Source: Prorocentrum cordatum
Taxonomy: Eukaryota; Sar; Dinophyceae; Prorocentrales; Prorocentraceae
Reading direction: 5' to 3'
DNA: 64,000 nt
Assembly: GCA_963575745.1 (NCBI GenBank)
Contig: CAUYUJ010009757.1
Coordinates: 99,501 to 163,500 of the forward strand
In this document: positions 1-11,636 of the stretch, piece by piece
How positions within the stretch are numbered: the stretch's first letter is position 1
How the letters are laid out: every line of letters starts with the position of its first letter
Notes under the pieces: model-generated
The model's input: only the letters and a program-made list of their open reading frames with translations
Databases searched by the model: none
What the model was told of the DNA's origin: nothing
Made by a program: the position numbers and the translations under genes

Positions 1-2850
1 GAGCCGCTGAGATCTCCTTGGCCTGGGTGTATGCCTGGGAGTCCGTCACGGCCTTCAGTAGTGGAGGCCGAAACGGATGTGGCTGAGAGGGTAATGATTG
101 AACCACTGCGCAGAAATTCCGGTAGCACACAGCATCACTGAATTGAGTCGTCATCATTGCCATGCTATTGCTATTCATTTTGGCATGCCATGCCGTAGGC
201 GTGAGCCTGTCATCGGACTCAATCCATTGATCTGCAGGAAGAACGGCGATGCCTCTGGCCTGCATGTGACGCGTGAGGTCAGCTGTCTGGTAATCGAAGT
301 TTGGGTGCAGTCCCCAGTGTTTGGCCTTGCCTGGTCCCACTACGGCAGGGCAGCGAAAGTATTGCATCACGCCGATGAAACGTGACACATCGACCTTCAC
401 GTGCAAAGGAATGTGCTCTGGAACGCCGTCCTCACACCTGATGCGGGTGCTCTCGCGGCGTCCGTTATTGGGGGCACGATCGTGATGGCGCCGTGTGTCC
501 AACCACTGTTGGCTGTGGGTGGCGCAGCCGATATCATTTGCACCCCAAACGAGGGAAGCATTGATGCCTCTGCAGTAGTGCCGTTGTTTTACATAGGCAG
601 GGAAGCCTGTGCTCCAGTATTCCCAAATCTGCTCATTTCGTTTGCGCCATTCTGCCAAAGAAACATTATCATCACAACACAGTAAGGCTCGCGCATGACG
701 AATCGAACCGATCATCACGCGCTGGTCGACCGTGCCTTCGGTCTGCAACTGTAGGATGTCTGCGATACGGTCTTCTTGCACCTGAGCGGCACGTGCACGA
801 AGGGTTGCCATATCACAGCGGGTGTCGCCACCGGCTTCTGGCAATAAAATCAGATCCTGGCCGACTGGTGTGTCGTTCCGCTTGAAGAATTCTTTGTAAT
901 TCTCGTGCGAGAACGCCCACATCATGATGTCGTCGCGACTCATGGTTGCCAAATGCTCGAGGGTGGCTCCGTCCATAAATTCTGCTTTGTTGCGACATGG
1001 CATAAAGAGCGGTACGTGACCGACGTTGGAAGCTTTTGCGAGTTCATCGCGTCGGGTCGGGCTGTTGAGCTCATCGATGCCGTGCCCTGGGTATTTCTTG
1101 TGGTCTCCGCCCTTAGTACCTTTCTTGTTGTGCATAATCCATGTAGAGTCCGTGTATATATTAAGCAATTTGTACGCATGGCCTGAAGGGCCAAAGGCAT
1201 GAATGAGGAGCATTCCCAAGTCTTCTTGTACCACGCCCATCCATCCTCGCTCGGAGAGAATGGCTTTCACCAGTCGGCCACCACAGAACGCGCTGTATTT
1301 TGCCTGGGGTAAATCCAATGGATCCAGCATGGATCCTGGAGTGGCACCAGGATCTTCGGCATCTGGGTACTCAGGAGGGTTCACACTGCCCTGCTCGCAG
1401 GGCTGCCATAGCTGGGCGCCGAGATGCGGGAGAAGTGTCCAGCCGTCAGGGTTGCCAGAAGGTGTTGCCACCGTCTGGGGATTCGAGCCGACCCCCCCCC
1501 AAAACCACCACGGTTTGTCAACCACGTGATGAGCTTTCGGGAGAATTTCCTGGGTTGGTTGAGGTCGTGAAAGGCCCGCATATCGGTGACGAGATGGTCC
1601 TCCACAGTGTGGCCGATCTGTCCTGCCACGTCGGACGTCCTGGCCATGGCAGGAGGCCGCACTGGTAGCTTGACTTGCTCTCGGTCAAGAGGATATGCAT
1701 GACTCGGAGTAGGCAGTCCCTCGGCACAGATGCCTGGCGGCATGCAGTAGCCGTCCTTGTGCAGCTCGATCGTCTCGTTGACCGTAGCCTGCGCCCACTG
1801 TCCAAGCATAGCGCATCCAACCTTTGACCAATCGTTACGTAGCATCTTCCACTCTACATCCAGCATGTGAGTGGCGAGGTCCATCGGAGGGCACTTGCGA
1901 TGTCCACCCAGGATTGTTGCGTTCAGATGGTCAGGCAACTTGCGGGTAACATCCTGGACAGCGGTGTTCCGTGTGAACAAGCTTGACATCATATACATGG
2001 CTTGCATCATCGAAATCCACGGGGTCGCCGTCACCGAGTTGTACTCACAATAGGCGCCGCCGCCGACAAGCCCCATTCGGTTGCCGATCACCCCAGTCAC
2101 GTCCAGCGACGCGGCGCAGGTGGTCTCGACGATAGCGGTGTCGTCCGGCACGCGCAAGTGGTACTCGGCGCTGTTGTCCAGGCGGCGCCGATGAAGGAAG
2201 TGGTATCCTTCATCCCCTCCACGATGGCGGCCTGTCTGAAGATGGAACGCAGGTCCCACGCGATCATTATCATCGGCCTCGGGATTGCGGCGGGCGTCGC
2301 CGCCGACGGCCCAGCCCTCGAGGCAGAGAAGTGGGACCCGGTGCATCTCTGGAGGGGGGAAGTCGGGGGCAGAACCGATCCCCTGGACGTTCGTTTCGCG
2401 CGGTGCGAGCAAGATGCTGGTAAGCGTAATTGCTCGAGTCGGATAACAGCTGCGGGAACCGCGTGATCGTACCGCGAGAGTCCTAGATCTGTCGGGACCA
2501 AGGGGTGACGACGAGGAGTGACCAGAGCGTCTACCATGTGGCGAACGAGCCCGTGCACGAGGTTGGCGTGAGGCGCCAGCCGCGGCAAGGACACCGACAT
2601 GGTACATGCGCGCATGTTGCCCCTCGTGCTCTTTTGGCCCCACGCACTGTTGTCCGCATCGTGTACCTGGCGCGCCCCAATGTTCACGATCAGTCAGTAT
2701 TTGCTCGCACCGCTCCTCACGTCCATCAACCGCAGGAGGTTGGGCGATGTGCGGTAGACCGTCTGGCCTCTTGGGCCCTTCCAACGGTCGCCAAGGGTTC
2801 TTCGGAGCGCACTGCATGGGGATGATTGGGAAAATGAGCGATGTTTCCAA
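1..2850 (-). pseudogene. post-pol ORF chain, copy 1 (unknown function)
   Basis: After RNase H the minus strand stays open in one main frame. The distinctive block is shared with copy 2 (GLVGGGAYCEYNSVTATPW, MMSSLFTRNTAVQDVTRK, HMLDVEWKMLRNDWSKVGC). A poly-C/poly-A length change near 1490-1505 shifts the frame in this copy. At 853-870 the codons that give a stop in copy 2 are open here. I recognise no domain. Copia elements normally end soon after RNase H, so these sequences are either an unusual accessory ORF or host genes caught in the duplication. The chain continues beyond the left edge of the window. Confidence 0.5.
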
Positions 2851-4906
2851 TAAATCCCTCCAGAGATCTGCTTTCTTAGGTTCAAAATGTTAGTCATCAT
2901 GTCTGCGATCTGTTCTTTAATACTTACATACTTAAGCTCGGCATGTTCAAATTGGCATGTCGCGCATATCCAATCCAAATTGATACGATGGGTGCGATGG
3001 AGATGACGAAGTGCTGGTGTACGTCCGTTTTGGACAATCTTGGTCACGGCCTGGTTGTCTTCCAGGACGATAAGATGCACTTTCGGAGAGCTGCTCGCGC
3101 GAGCAGGCTCTGGGTCCACGTGTAGCACAATACCTTCGTGGGAAATCGTACGCCTCTTTGGAGTCGTAAGTGTCTCCGACTGCAGCGGGAGCTGCCTCGG
3201 GCTAGGAGAAGATCCCCTTGCATGGGGATGCCTCGCGAGGCGATGTCTTAGGCCAGGGTTGGACATATCGTCGTAGCGACGCGCCCCAGGCAGCCTAGGC
3301 AATTGGTCTTCTCTTTGCAGGTGCTGGCAACTTCCGCCACGGCCTCCCAGAAGGAAAGCAGTGGAAGTCCCTCGAGTCGTAGTGCAGAGCCAAGAGCGAC
3401 GATCTCGGACTCCGTGGAGGAGTGCGAAACGACCGTCTGTCTCTTGCACACAGCATTGACGGGGAAGAACGTATTCGGTCCAACGAGCGCCGCGAAGACG
3501 CCAGTCGTGGACTTAGAGGAAGTAATACAGTCGGCAAATGAGGCATCGGTGAAGAGCATGATGGGCAATTTGTCCTGAGTGTCACCGATCCATCCATGCA
3601 GGCAATGGGTACGAGTCGTCTTGAGGTAGCAGATGAGCCGATGAAGGCGTTTATCACACGTAGTATTCCATTTGGTGATCTCTCTGGCTAACATGCGCAC
3701 TGGGTGCCAAAGATCGAAACGACAACATCGTGCCATATAGAGAATCTTCAGCAATACACCTGCCGCGTCCTGGCCGAGAATGCCCTCGTCAGAGTAATCA
3801 GACTCGGTCAAAGATGCGCCCTCGATGCCAGGAGTCTCTGCGGCGGGAAGGTCATCATAAGTGACTGTCGTGGATTGCGACGTATCAATAAGTCTTTCGA
3901 TCGACCCAGCTGGGCTGGATGATCGTGACCGAGCATTGAGCACGCCAGTAGGTCTCGCGACCGACCCAGAGGAACTAGGCGATTTGGATCGCGGAGCCCT
4001 TGGGGAGTCTGACCGTTTTCGGCGTGAGCCTGGCTTTTGGGTACGCTTGGAGGCACACTCAGGGTAGCGTTCTATACATTGGTCGGTGAAGCCAAGCATA
4101 TCATGTCGTATACCACGAACTTGGTTAGCTGTATGGTAGTCTTTTTCGCTGTGGGTAGGCAACGTTGGACGCATGGTAGCCATTCGCTTGTCGAAGACGT
4201 TCTGGGGAAAGTCATAAGCCTGTTGCCCACAACCAAGATGCTGAGAGTACGGAGTGGGCGGATCTAGCTCAACGCCGCTTTTGCGGATCAGATCCCAGCC
4301 AACATGGAGGTTGGCGGCGGGCCCTGCAAGTTTGAAGTCGCCCACGTATACCGAAAGTATCAAGCCCAGCTTCTTGTGTCTCCACGCGCATTCCCAACCG
4401 GGGATGGGCTCGAATCCAACGCTCTCCAAGCACGTGCGACACTTGCGTTCCCAGAACACGTCTGCCAAGGGGTGCCCGCAAAGTGCTAAGCGTAGTCGGG
4501 CCACGGGATTCTTGTATTTAGCCCAAGATGCGGGCTGACGCCACTTGGGTAGGAGAATCCAAGTATCGACCGGGTCGATCCGACCGTCTCCGTATAGTAA
4601 GGCCTGAGTGTATGCGCCTGGCGCGTCACTCTGCTTGCCTCCATAGTTTGGCGATCATGCGGTGGCGTCACAAAGCTTAGAAGCCTCAATGCGTGACGCA
4701 CTAGACGCCGCATCGGCGAAGATGGCGGCCAAGCCAGTCTCGTCTTTGCCAGTGTTGCCCTGAACCACTACGCGGCCCTTGAACTCACGTAGTTCCGGAG
4801 GAACTTCCTCATGTTTCACAGAAGATAGCTCTAACATATTGAAGAAGTGAACCTTCTCCCCTGTGCGAATCGCCCCGGACTCAACATCATCTTTCTCAGC
4901 AACAAT
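2694..4906 (-). pseudogene. copia reverse transcriptase and RNase H, copy 1
   Basis: This is an RVT_2-type reverse transcriptase. It includes GRVVVQGN, LRLALCGHPLADVFWE and GWECAWRHKKLGLILSVYVGDF. The catalytic YVDD box reads YVGD (GGC codon at 4340-4342), so one of the two metal-binding aspartates is missing. RNase H follows, with TDASFAD, KSTTGVFAAL, SHSSTESEIVAL and, in another frame, EDNQAVTKIVQNGRTP and RTHRINLDW. Lesions are a nonsense TGA near 4655-4657 (copy 2 has a sense codon) and a frame change between the ESEIVAL and DNQAV parts, which both copies share. The order integrase-RT-RNase H is diagnostic of Ty1/copia. It is inactive as read. Confidence 0.9.
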
Positions 4907-6299
4907 TTATATCATCCATGTCTGCTTCTTCTCAAGGCGTTCGCATCCCTTGCGTAGGGCCTCTTGTGCACGTGGCTCAGCAGCAACCTCGCGTTTATTC
5001 AGATTTCGGGTAACAAGGGCCGGGCGTGCCCATGCTGACGCAGGGAGTTTCTCTCTGTGTACCTGTGAGAAATCGGATCCACGCGGCATAGTAGGCATCG
5101 CTACCGACGGGGTGAACTTGCGGATAAGCGGGTTCGCACCCCCGAACTCATATCCCTCACTGTCGATTAGCACCAGAGTTCGCGCGACTCCAGCAGGCGA
5201 TGGTAAGGGTTGGCGGTCGTATAATACTGCGGTGATGTCACGTGGTCCGCCAGGAAGTTTGGCATGCAGAAGTTCCTTGTTTGTCGCGCCCTTGGCGTCC
5301 TCGTCTCGGATGACAGCTCCGCTGCCCATATCGTAGGTAATACGGCGTTCCACGGTATTCCATGTAGGCCCACCAGCCGTGGTTCCGCGAAAGAGTTTAG
5401 CTTGTTTGTCCTGACGGGTCCACACCCTAGGGGCAGCCCGCTCGCGTGTCTCGCGGGCTTGTTTTATGTCTTCTGCATAATCGATCTCTTTCTCCTGTTG
5501 TCCTCGGGAGAAAGTCTTCCAGTGTTCGGGAAGGATGTGGTCTGGGCGCGTAGTAGCCTGCACGCGTGTCTCACGACCGCGGACCACCATTTTGCCGTCT
5601 GGCAGCATCTTGGGGAGCTCGTAGAACCGAACTAGGCCGGTCCATGGCTCACTAAGTTCTCGGTGGTCTGCGGCACTAACACCGCCCCAAACGTCTCGAA
5701 AGACACTCTCGCCCTCGAAGGTAGCAGTCGTCTCGAAGTCCCGCGCGGCATCGAGCTGATCGACGGGGACAAGAATGTTCATCACATCGTCTGTCGGTCT
5801 GAATAACTTCTTTCGCGGAGTGCGGATATGCCGGATGATGCAGTATCCACGCTGCTCCCAGTAATCCGGCTCTGGCGCTGGTGCAGCGACATCGGGGGCC
5901 GATGGGTGGGCAGCAGCAGGACTGTCGTCCAGCGGTATCATAGAGGGATCACCCCACTCTGTCGGGTAGGCAAGCGGTAGGTCAGGCAGAGGTTTGTCGC
6001 CCAAGGGACGAGAAGTAGTTGCCTTGACCTCGTCGTGTGCCTCTGGGTTGTGGTGTCGCAGGGTACCGCCCTTTACAGGGGATGTGAACTTACCGTCCGG
6101 GATGATAATGTCCTTGACCCTGTGTGCGTGACGCAGGTCGCCGTCAGGATTTCTGGCGTATGTAGCCGTGTCCAAGACGAGATAATCACCCGACCAACGC
6201 CCACCTGAGTGTAAATGGTAACCCATGAACAACCCTTCCCGAGCATTTTCTTGGAACTTTGCTGTCTCGTTGTTGATCTCGGGATTGAGGCATTTCCAA
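4907..6299 (-). pseudogene. integrase C-terminus and integrase-RT linker, copy 1
   Basis: This is the in-frame continuation of the pol polyprotein between integrase and reverse transcriptase. It starts with GYHLHSGGRWSGDYLVLDT, a stretch typical of the C-terminal part of copia integrases. A Pro/Ala-rich linker follows, then a charged region ending TRNLNKREV and QTWMI. It is uninterrupted in copy 1, whereas copy 2 has a two-base deletion here. It ends at TAA 4907-4909. The next 23 codons are open in the same frame and lead straight into the RT ORF, so the stop interrupts pol internally. Confidence 0.75.
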
Positions 6300-7503
6300 A
6301 AAAACGATCACCGAATGGTATGCAGTGCCCGGGGAAACTTCCACCACATTGGGTTTCATGTGCTGTCTTGTCTGCGTGCCCATCGCTGAGGGCGGCAACG
6401 CCCGTGGATGCGCGCGCAAAGTTATGTCCACGGCAAAAGGCCTGCATGGCCCCCTTCCACCGCTCATGTCCCAGCCCGGACATATGCAACGCAGCTCTGG
6501 CGCCCAGGATGACGATCTTGACAATGCGTTCTATCAGGCCATTCGTCTGTGGACGATGAGGAGTACTAGTGTCATGTCGCCATCCCAGCTGGCGGTGCGC
6601 TTTCAGAAGCTCTCCTGAGTCATCTGTATAGACGTGCTTCACTTTATCGTTTGCGGCGATGAATTGCTGAAAGGATGCCTTCGTTGTAGCTGCGTCTTTG
6701 TGTATGGCTGGATATGCCATGATGATGCCGGTGCATCTGTCGAGGACGACAAGTGCAGACTTGTCGCCATTTTTATCAGCGGCATCGTCCTTGGCAAAGA
6801 CGACGCGGTCGGCAGTTAGCGCCTCCCCGAACTTCTTCGGGGCAAAAGCCTCGTGGGCAATGTCCTCGTCCGTGGGGGCTGCCGGTGGATGTGGTTTGCG
6901 CTGTCGTATGCGCGGGGCGTTCTGCGCCATGCTGCGAGAGCAAACCTCACAGTCTGGGTGTTTCGGACTGTGAGTCATGCAGTGCATAGGGTCGATGGGC
7001 ATCTCGTCGGTTTGGAAGAACACGGCCACTATCGGAGCGTGCCTCAGCAGGCGTCGCCATCGGCAGATCCCTGATGGATGTCGACGTAGTGTCGATCGGA
7101 TCTGCTTGAACCGCGCCTGGGGCATCCCCGCAGGTCTTTGTAGACCCCCCGCGTGTGTTAGGAGAACGCTGCTGCTGAGACGTGAACGAGTCGCAGTACG
7201 AAGCTTTGACTTGTCCCTTGGGGCAGTTCTCGCGGTGGAGCCGTGATTCAGAGGTTGGTGGTGACTGCGCTGGGTCCTTGCAGCACCAGCGTGTGTCATG
7301 GCAGCGTGAAGGGGAACGCTTGCGTCTGCGACGTCTTGGTGCGGGGGAGGTGCACAATCGGGGTGATTGTATCTTGACAAGATCGTGGAGGCGTAGCTCT
7401 GAAACTCGACTGCTGACGGGAACTTTGTACCACTGGCCCCCCGGATCCTGGAGCATGTGGCCCAAATCGGGGTCCCAAAGTTGCCGCAAGCCATCAACTT
7501 CAA
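6300..7503 (-). pseudogene. copia integrase, copy 1 (frameshifted)
   Basis: This is an integrase core on the minus strand. A HHCC zinc-binding segment (THSPKHPDCEVC) is followed by the DDE catalytic domain: first Asp in LTADRVV, second in VYTDDSGELL, and Glu after the STPHRPQTNG loop (LIERIV). The triad is therefore intact. The protein would join element cDNA to the host chromosome. A one-base difference beside an A-run near 6307 (relative to copy 2) shifts the frame, so the C-terminal half continues in the frame of the 4907-6232 ORF. The roughly 170 residues upstream of the zinc segment appear to lie in another frame, which switches near a dispersed short motif at 7047-7070. Confidence 0.85.
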
Positions 7504-7507
7504 TTAA

Positions 7508-8218
7508 TTATCCGACTGATAACGATGGACAATCTGGCAGGGCAAGAGCTGAACTCCGCAAGCCGACCTCTGGTAGTTGGATGTCGTAGTGCTCATTGAC
7601 AATACGATCACCATTGGCCGTTTCCAGAATGTGTTCCTCGCGGATAGATATGCGATCAGATTCGGTCTGCGCAAGCTCGTTCTTATCCTGAATATGGTGC
7701 GCAGATCCACTGTCGAGAACGCAGGAACGTGTCAGGGCGGCTGTCGATCGCGGAGGGTCGACAGTAGGTGTCGCCACCGACTCCTGGTTCGTCTCGGATG
7801 ACTCTGTGATGGAGTCGGCAGAACCTGTAATCGCAGTGGGTGTTGCCACCGACACTGTATCGTGTCGGTAGTCCTGTGGGTCCTTATACCATGATTGGGC
7901 CTCCCGTTGACAACATTGCAGAGCCTCAGCACTTTGTTGCCACCACTGCGGTCGCGGATCTGGTATCTTGACAATGTCGCCTTCGTTTGGCTTGTCGATC
8001 CACTTGTCGAGAGTGGTCTTGCCAGAACCGATGTACGGGAAGTATTCCACATTGTGTGTGTGCGTCGAAACGTATCCGGCGTCGTGGTGTGGTAGATATA
8101 TTCCTGGCTTTGTGTGCGGCCATAAGGGTCTTGTCACGCATGACGCAACTACGGTCGCAGCGGCGTGGGCGGCGATTATTAATAGCAGGAGAGCGTACTC
8201 GAAACCTATGGGAGCCAC
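7508..8218 (-). pseudogene. retropepsin-like aspartic protease region, copia copy 1
   Basis: The reading frame contains a conserved linker (YFPYIGSGKTTLDKWIDKP) and two VATPT repeats 25 residues apart. The protease signature VLDSGSAHHIQ follows, with DSG in place of the D-S/T-G of other retropepsins, and then ILETANGDRIV. This is the gag-protease arrangement of Ty1/copia polyproteins, where the protease cleaves Gag-Pol in the particle. The frame ends at TAA (7508-7510). The codons just after it, in the same frame, read LIEVDG, the usual continuation toward the integrase, so the stop sits inside the polyprotein. Copy 2 has the same stop. The catalytic Asp is present. Confidence 0.8.
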
Positions 8219-9146
8219 GGGATGAACTGCGGCTCATGGAACGGCGGTCACGTCCTCTGTCACTGCCGGATGATCTGTCGCGGCCACGTGGGCTGCCACG
8301 TCCTCCGCCACGTCCGTCTCTCCCTCGGGAAGATGATCGTGAAGATCTACCGTATCGACCTCTCGACTGACTGCGAGAGTCGATAAATTTTCTGGAGGAT
8401 GATCGAGCGCGGTCGCGTTGGCGTTTGTGGTCGCGTCGGTTGTATGACCCCCCGCATTCCGAACCCCCCCGCGTTGTGGAGAGCGTCTGCTCCCTGACCC
8501 GCGGGGTGGTGGTCGGCCACGGCTGTCCTGACGTAAATCCGTGGGCGGCTGGGGCTCCTATCAGGTGTCTTCGTACCAGCTGCGAGGTGGGCATATTTGC
8601 ACTTGTCACCTTTGTGGCACTTGTTCTGGACGAAGTAACTAAACTGCGCCATGTGCGGGAAGTTGGATTTGCCACCGCGTGCGCAGGAACTGCGCTTGGC
8701 GAATCCGAAGCAGAACTGCTTCGATCCTGGCTTTTTGGAACTCGCAGGGGCCGGCGCGCTTCGGCGAGCGTTGCCGCCAGCGTTAGATGGGCGGGAAGAT
8801 CTGCCGCCTCTCCCATCCCTGGGGTAGACGTGCAAAGCCTTGCAACGGTCCCCGTTCCGACAGTTGCCTTTGTTCCAGGTTGCGCAGATGTTCACCTGAG
8901 AACGGTTCTCATACTCATACCGTATTGATATATATATATATATAAACTTATTCTCTGGTTGTTTCGTTTCCAGAACGTCGAGAACACGCGGAGCCATTCG
9001 TGGGTACGATGCGGGTCGCTTACTTTCATTCGTTGGCACTCATACATGTCCTGTTTTATCCACATGTGTCGGCGAATCTGAGCGCGGATCTGAGAGTCGA
9101 GAATCTTGGGGTCGGGTGCCTCTCGGCAACCCAACAATAAAGCGTC
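8150..9146 (-). pseudogene. gag C-terminal region with CCCH fingers and RS-rich tail, copy 1
   Basis: Directly after the TGA at 9147 the frame continues with capsid-like sequence (LLLGCREAPDPKIL, then HEWLRVFSTFWKRN). A TA microsatellite (8926-8944) interrupts it. Next comes a CCCH-type finger: CATWNKGNC-RNGDRC-KALH, spacing C-x7-C-x5-C-x3-H. A second finger has lost its third cysteine (GGKSNFPH) and a third keeps only C-x5-C-x3-H (CHKGDKCKYAH). A long Arg/Ser/Gly-rich stretch follows, like the RS domains of splicing factors. Copia Gag usually ends in a CCHC knuckle; CCCH fingers plus an RS tail are unusual and would also suit RNA binding. The frame switches near 8060 before the protease. Confidence 0.65.
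8926..8944. repeat. (TA)n microsatellite inside the gag reading frame
   Basis: A pure TA run lies between the capsid-like and finger-coding regions. Copy 2 has an interrupted TA/A run at 31873-31895. It probably disrupts the gag frame. Confidence 0.85.
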
Positions 9147-11363
9147 TCATTCTGTAATGCATCGTTGCAGATCTTCGTCTCTCATCCTCAATTCTTTGAG
9201 GCGCTCAAAACCGTGTAGGTCATCATCAACCTCGGTCACCTTGTAGGACTGTAGGATGTGCCAGTATATCTGGCGTCCTTTCAGCATTCGTCCAGCTTTG
9301 TGTTCCTTGGTTTCGATGAGCCTGATCTGGAAGCGCAGGTCAGAGGATAAGATGTCGCTGAGAGCAGTGGCGAGTTTGCAATCGATGCTCTCAAAGTCAC
9401 CGCTGTCTCTCACGTCATCAAAGGTACACTCGGGCTGTTCAGCCACGCATGGGAAGGCGTATGCTTTGGAGGGGCGCCCTGAAGCGGCTCCAAAGTTCTT
9501 CCGCGCCTTCTGCTGCCGCTCAAGCAGCTGTGTGATTTTGGGTAAGACAGGGGCTCTTACGGTGTCTGACTCCTTGATAGGAGTAGTAGTGTTGACCGAA
9601 ACCGCAGACAGTGGTTGCGAGGGTATCGGTGCACCGTCGGCGGTTGGTTCTGTGCGCACTGGAGACGCGCGGCGTGTCTGTGCGGAAGCTGCCGCGGAGG
9701 CTGCTCCTGGAGACGTACGTCTTGGTTGTCCTGCAGAAGCGCGTGGCGCTGCAGCGGACGTCGCCGTCGGCATGGGGAGGCCTGGCGAAGGCTGAAGGTG
9801 AAGTGTAGTGTCGTTGGTGTGGTCAATCAGTAGATTTGTCCAGTTCGTCATGTCCTCGAGTATTTGATCCACCTTTTGGCGTGCAGATCGCAAGCCATGC
9901 CTGGAAGAAGTGATCTCGTCGTCGGTGCCCCGAGAGCGTTGGGAATGCCCATCAAGGCGTTGCTCGTAGGCTCGGAGACGTGCGTTTTGTGCCTCCAGCT
10001 CACTTTCCAGACGTGTGAGACACTCCTCAACGCGTACTTTTTTGCAGCATCTCTGTCCCGAAGGGCCTGGGAGAGCTCGGGCTGCGCGTGGTCCGCCGCC
10101 GTCTTAACTTCCTCCACCCTGTCAATGAAGTGGGCGAAATCGTAAACCGTAGGAGGAGATCCCAGCTGATCAGTCTGGGCTCGTCCGACGCGCAACTCTG
10201 CCAGGGCGTCCTGCGCACCGGGTAAAAGCTGCTCGATCACAGAGATCCGGTTAGCGAGGGGCTGCACGACAGCGTCGGTCGCATCAAGCCGTTGAGCGAT
10301 GACTCTCCCAGTATTTTGCAATAACCGTAGCGTGGTCCATGTTTGATCGAAGATCATTGATTTGGGACTGGGCGTCGCCGAGGTCGTGTGCCTCTGATAG
10401 AGGCGGTCGGTTTCGGAGCCGATCATGGATCTCATCGTGTAGGATCCTGACCGCAGAAACGCCTGTGTCGTGGACGACCACAAGCTGATGCTCCATCTGC
10501 ACAAGGTAGTTGCGCAGGTGCTCGACCGTCGCAGACCATTCACCTGAGTATGACATCTCACGGTCAACCTGAAACTGCAGCTCTCCTAAAAGACGACGAT
10601 CTTCAGCGATCCTGGAATCTATGATCGCTAAGGCGCCGTCGAAGTCTTGACGTAGAGCAGCAGTGTGTGCGGCGTTCGTCTGAACGCTCTGAACCAGTCC
10701 AGAGTACTGCCTGGACACGAAGGTTTCAACCTGGTCTCGCAGCTCAGCAAGGTCACCTGCAGCGGGCGTGGCCGCCGGCAGGTCGTCTGAGAGGAAGAGG
10801 TGAGGAGCGTCTGCTCCCTGGTGCACCCTCTCGCGAGGGGTGCGCGGCCTCTGAGAGGCCGCGCGCGGGCTCGATCTAGTCTCGTCGTAGGGGCCTGCGG
10901 CCTCGCGACGGTTACGCATGGACGAGCTGCGGCTAGGGCCGTGTGTGCGTGGTGTCTGACGAGGTGATGATACCTTGGGATGCTGCGTCTGCGGCTGTGC
11001 CGCCACTGGTCTACCGAACTCCTCGAAGGCGGCCACGTGTGCCGACGCTGGGGCAGTGGCAGGGCTGGCTGGGCCAGCGCTGTTGGTCCAGAGGCGGTTA
11101 GCGCGGAAGCGCCCTGGAGTATCGGGGCCAGTGGGGCTTGCGCCCGACGCAGTAGGGATTGCTCCCGACGTAGGAAGAGGAGAGGGGGGGTCGAAGGTAG
11201 GCGTGTGAAATCCTCCACTGCCTGTTCCTACTCCTTCTCCTGTCCCCCCGTGGGCGGCGCGGCGGCGAAGTTCAGCAGCTAGTCGCGCCTCGGGTCCGTC
11301 GAAGCTGGGGGGGGGTATCTGGGGCACCCACACGGTCACCTCCAAGGCTCTCCAGCTCATCAC
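9147..11363 (-). pseudogene. gag-like N-terminal region, copia element copy 1
   Basis: The minus-strand reading starts at 11363 with a Pro/Ser/Ala-rich stretch (about 170 residues). Charged, heptad-like helical sequence follows (RILHDEIHDRL, then RVEECLTRLESELEAQ), and then a capsid-like helical block containing GRQIYWHILQSYKV and ERLKELRMRDEDLQRC. That order resembles Ty1/copia Gag proteins, in which a coiled coil precedes the capsid. The frame changes near 10300 and again at a T-run near 10038 (six T here, seven in copy 2). It stops at an in-frame TGA (9147-9149), where the flanking sequence suggests a tryptophan codon. It is therefore broken in this copy. No nearby LTR or promoter was identified, and the start codon is uncertain. 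Confidence 0.7.
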
Positions 11364-11636
11364 CGAGCCGTCGCGCCGTCGGAGAGCTCAGACGCGAAGC
11401 CTCGAAGGATCCCTTACGGCGCATGCGCCGTCGGGGCTCCATCGGGGCTGCGGGCGAGATCGCCGCAAGGGTAGAGTCTATTCTCTTTTTAGAAAGGAGA
11501 ATCTACGCGGCGCAACTCACTTTGAGTGTCTTGAAGCTGCCCTCTCCGCTGCTCGTGCAAACATCCCACCCTCCCACCCGCAATTTGGTCGCAAGACTTC
11601 TTAAGACCGTGACGGCACGTGCCAAATTGCACTTGG

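Noticed and set aside
98-685. Plus-strand ORFs at 98-385 and 401-685, duplicated at 23059 and 23362
   Set aside because: They are antisense shadows of the post-pol ORF; the minus frame has the credible composition.
7983-8218. Hydrophobic segment ALLLLIIAAHAAATVVAS in the pre-protease frame as a membrane helix
   Set aside because: The same bases encode the RS-rich tail in the other frame; the hydrophobic reading is likely a shadow and is altered in copy 2.
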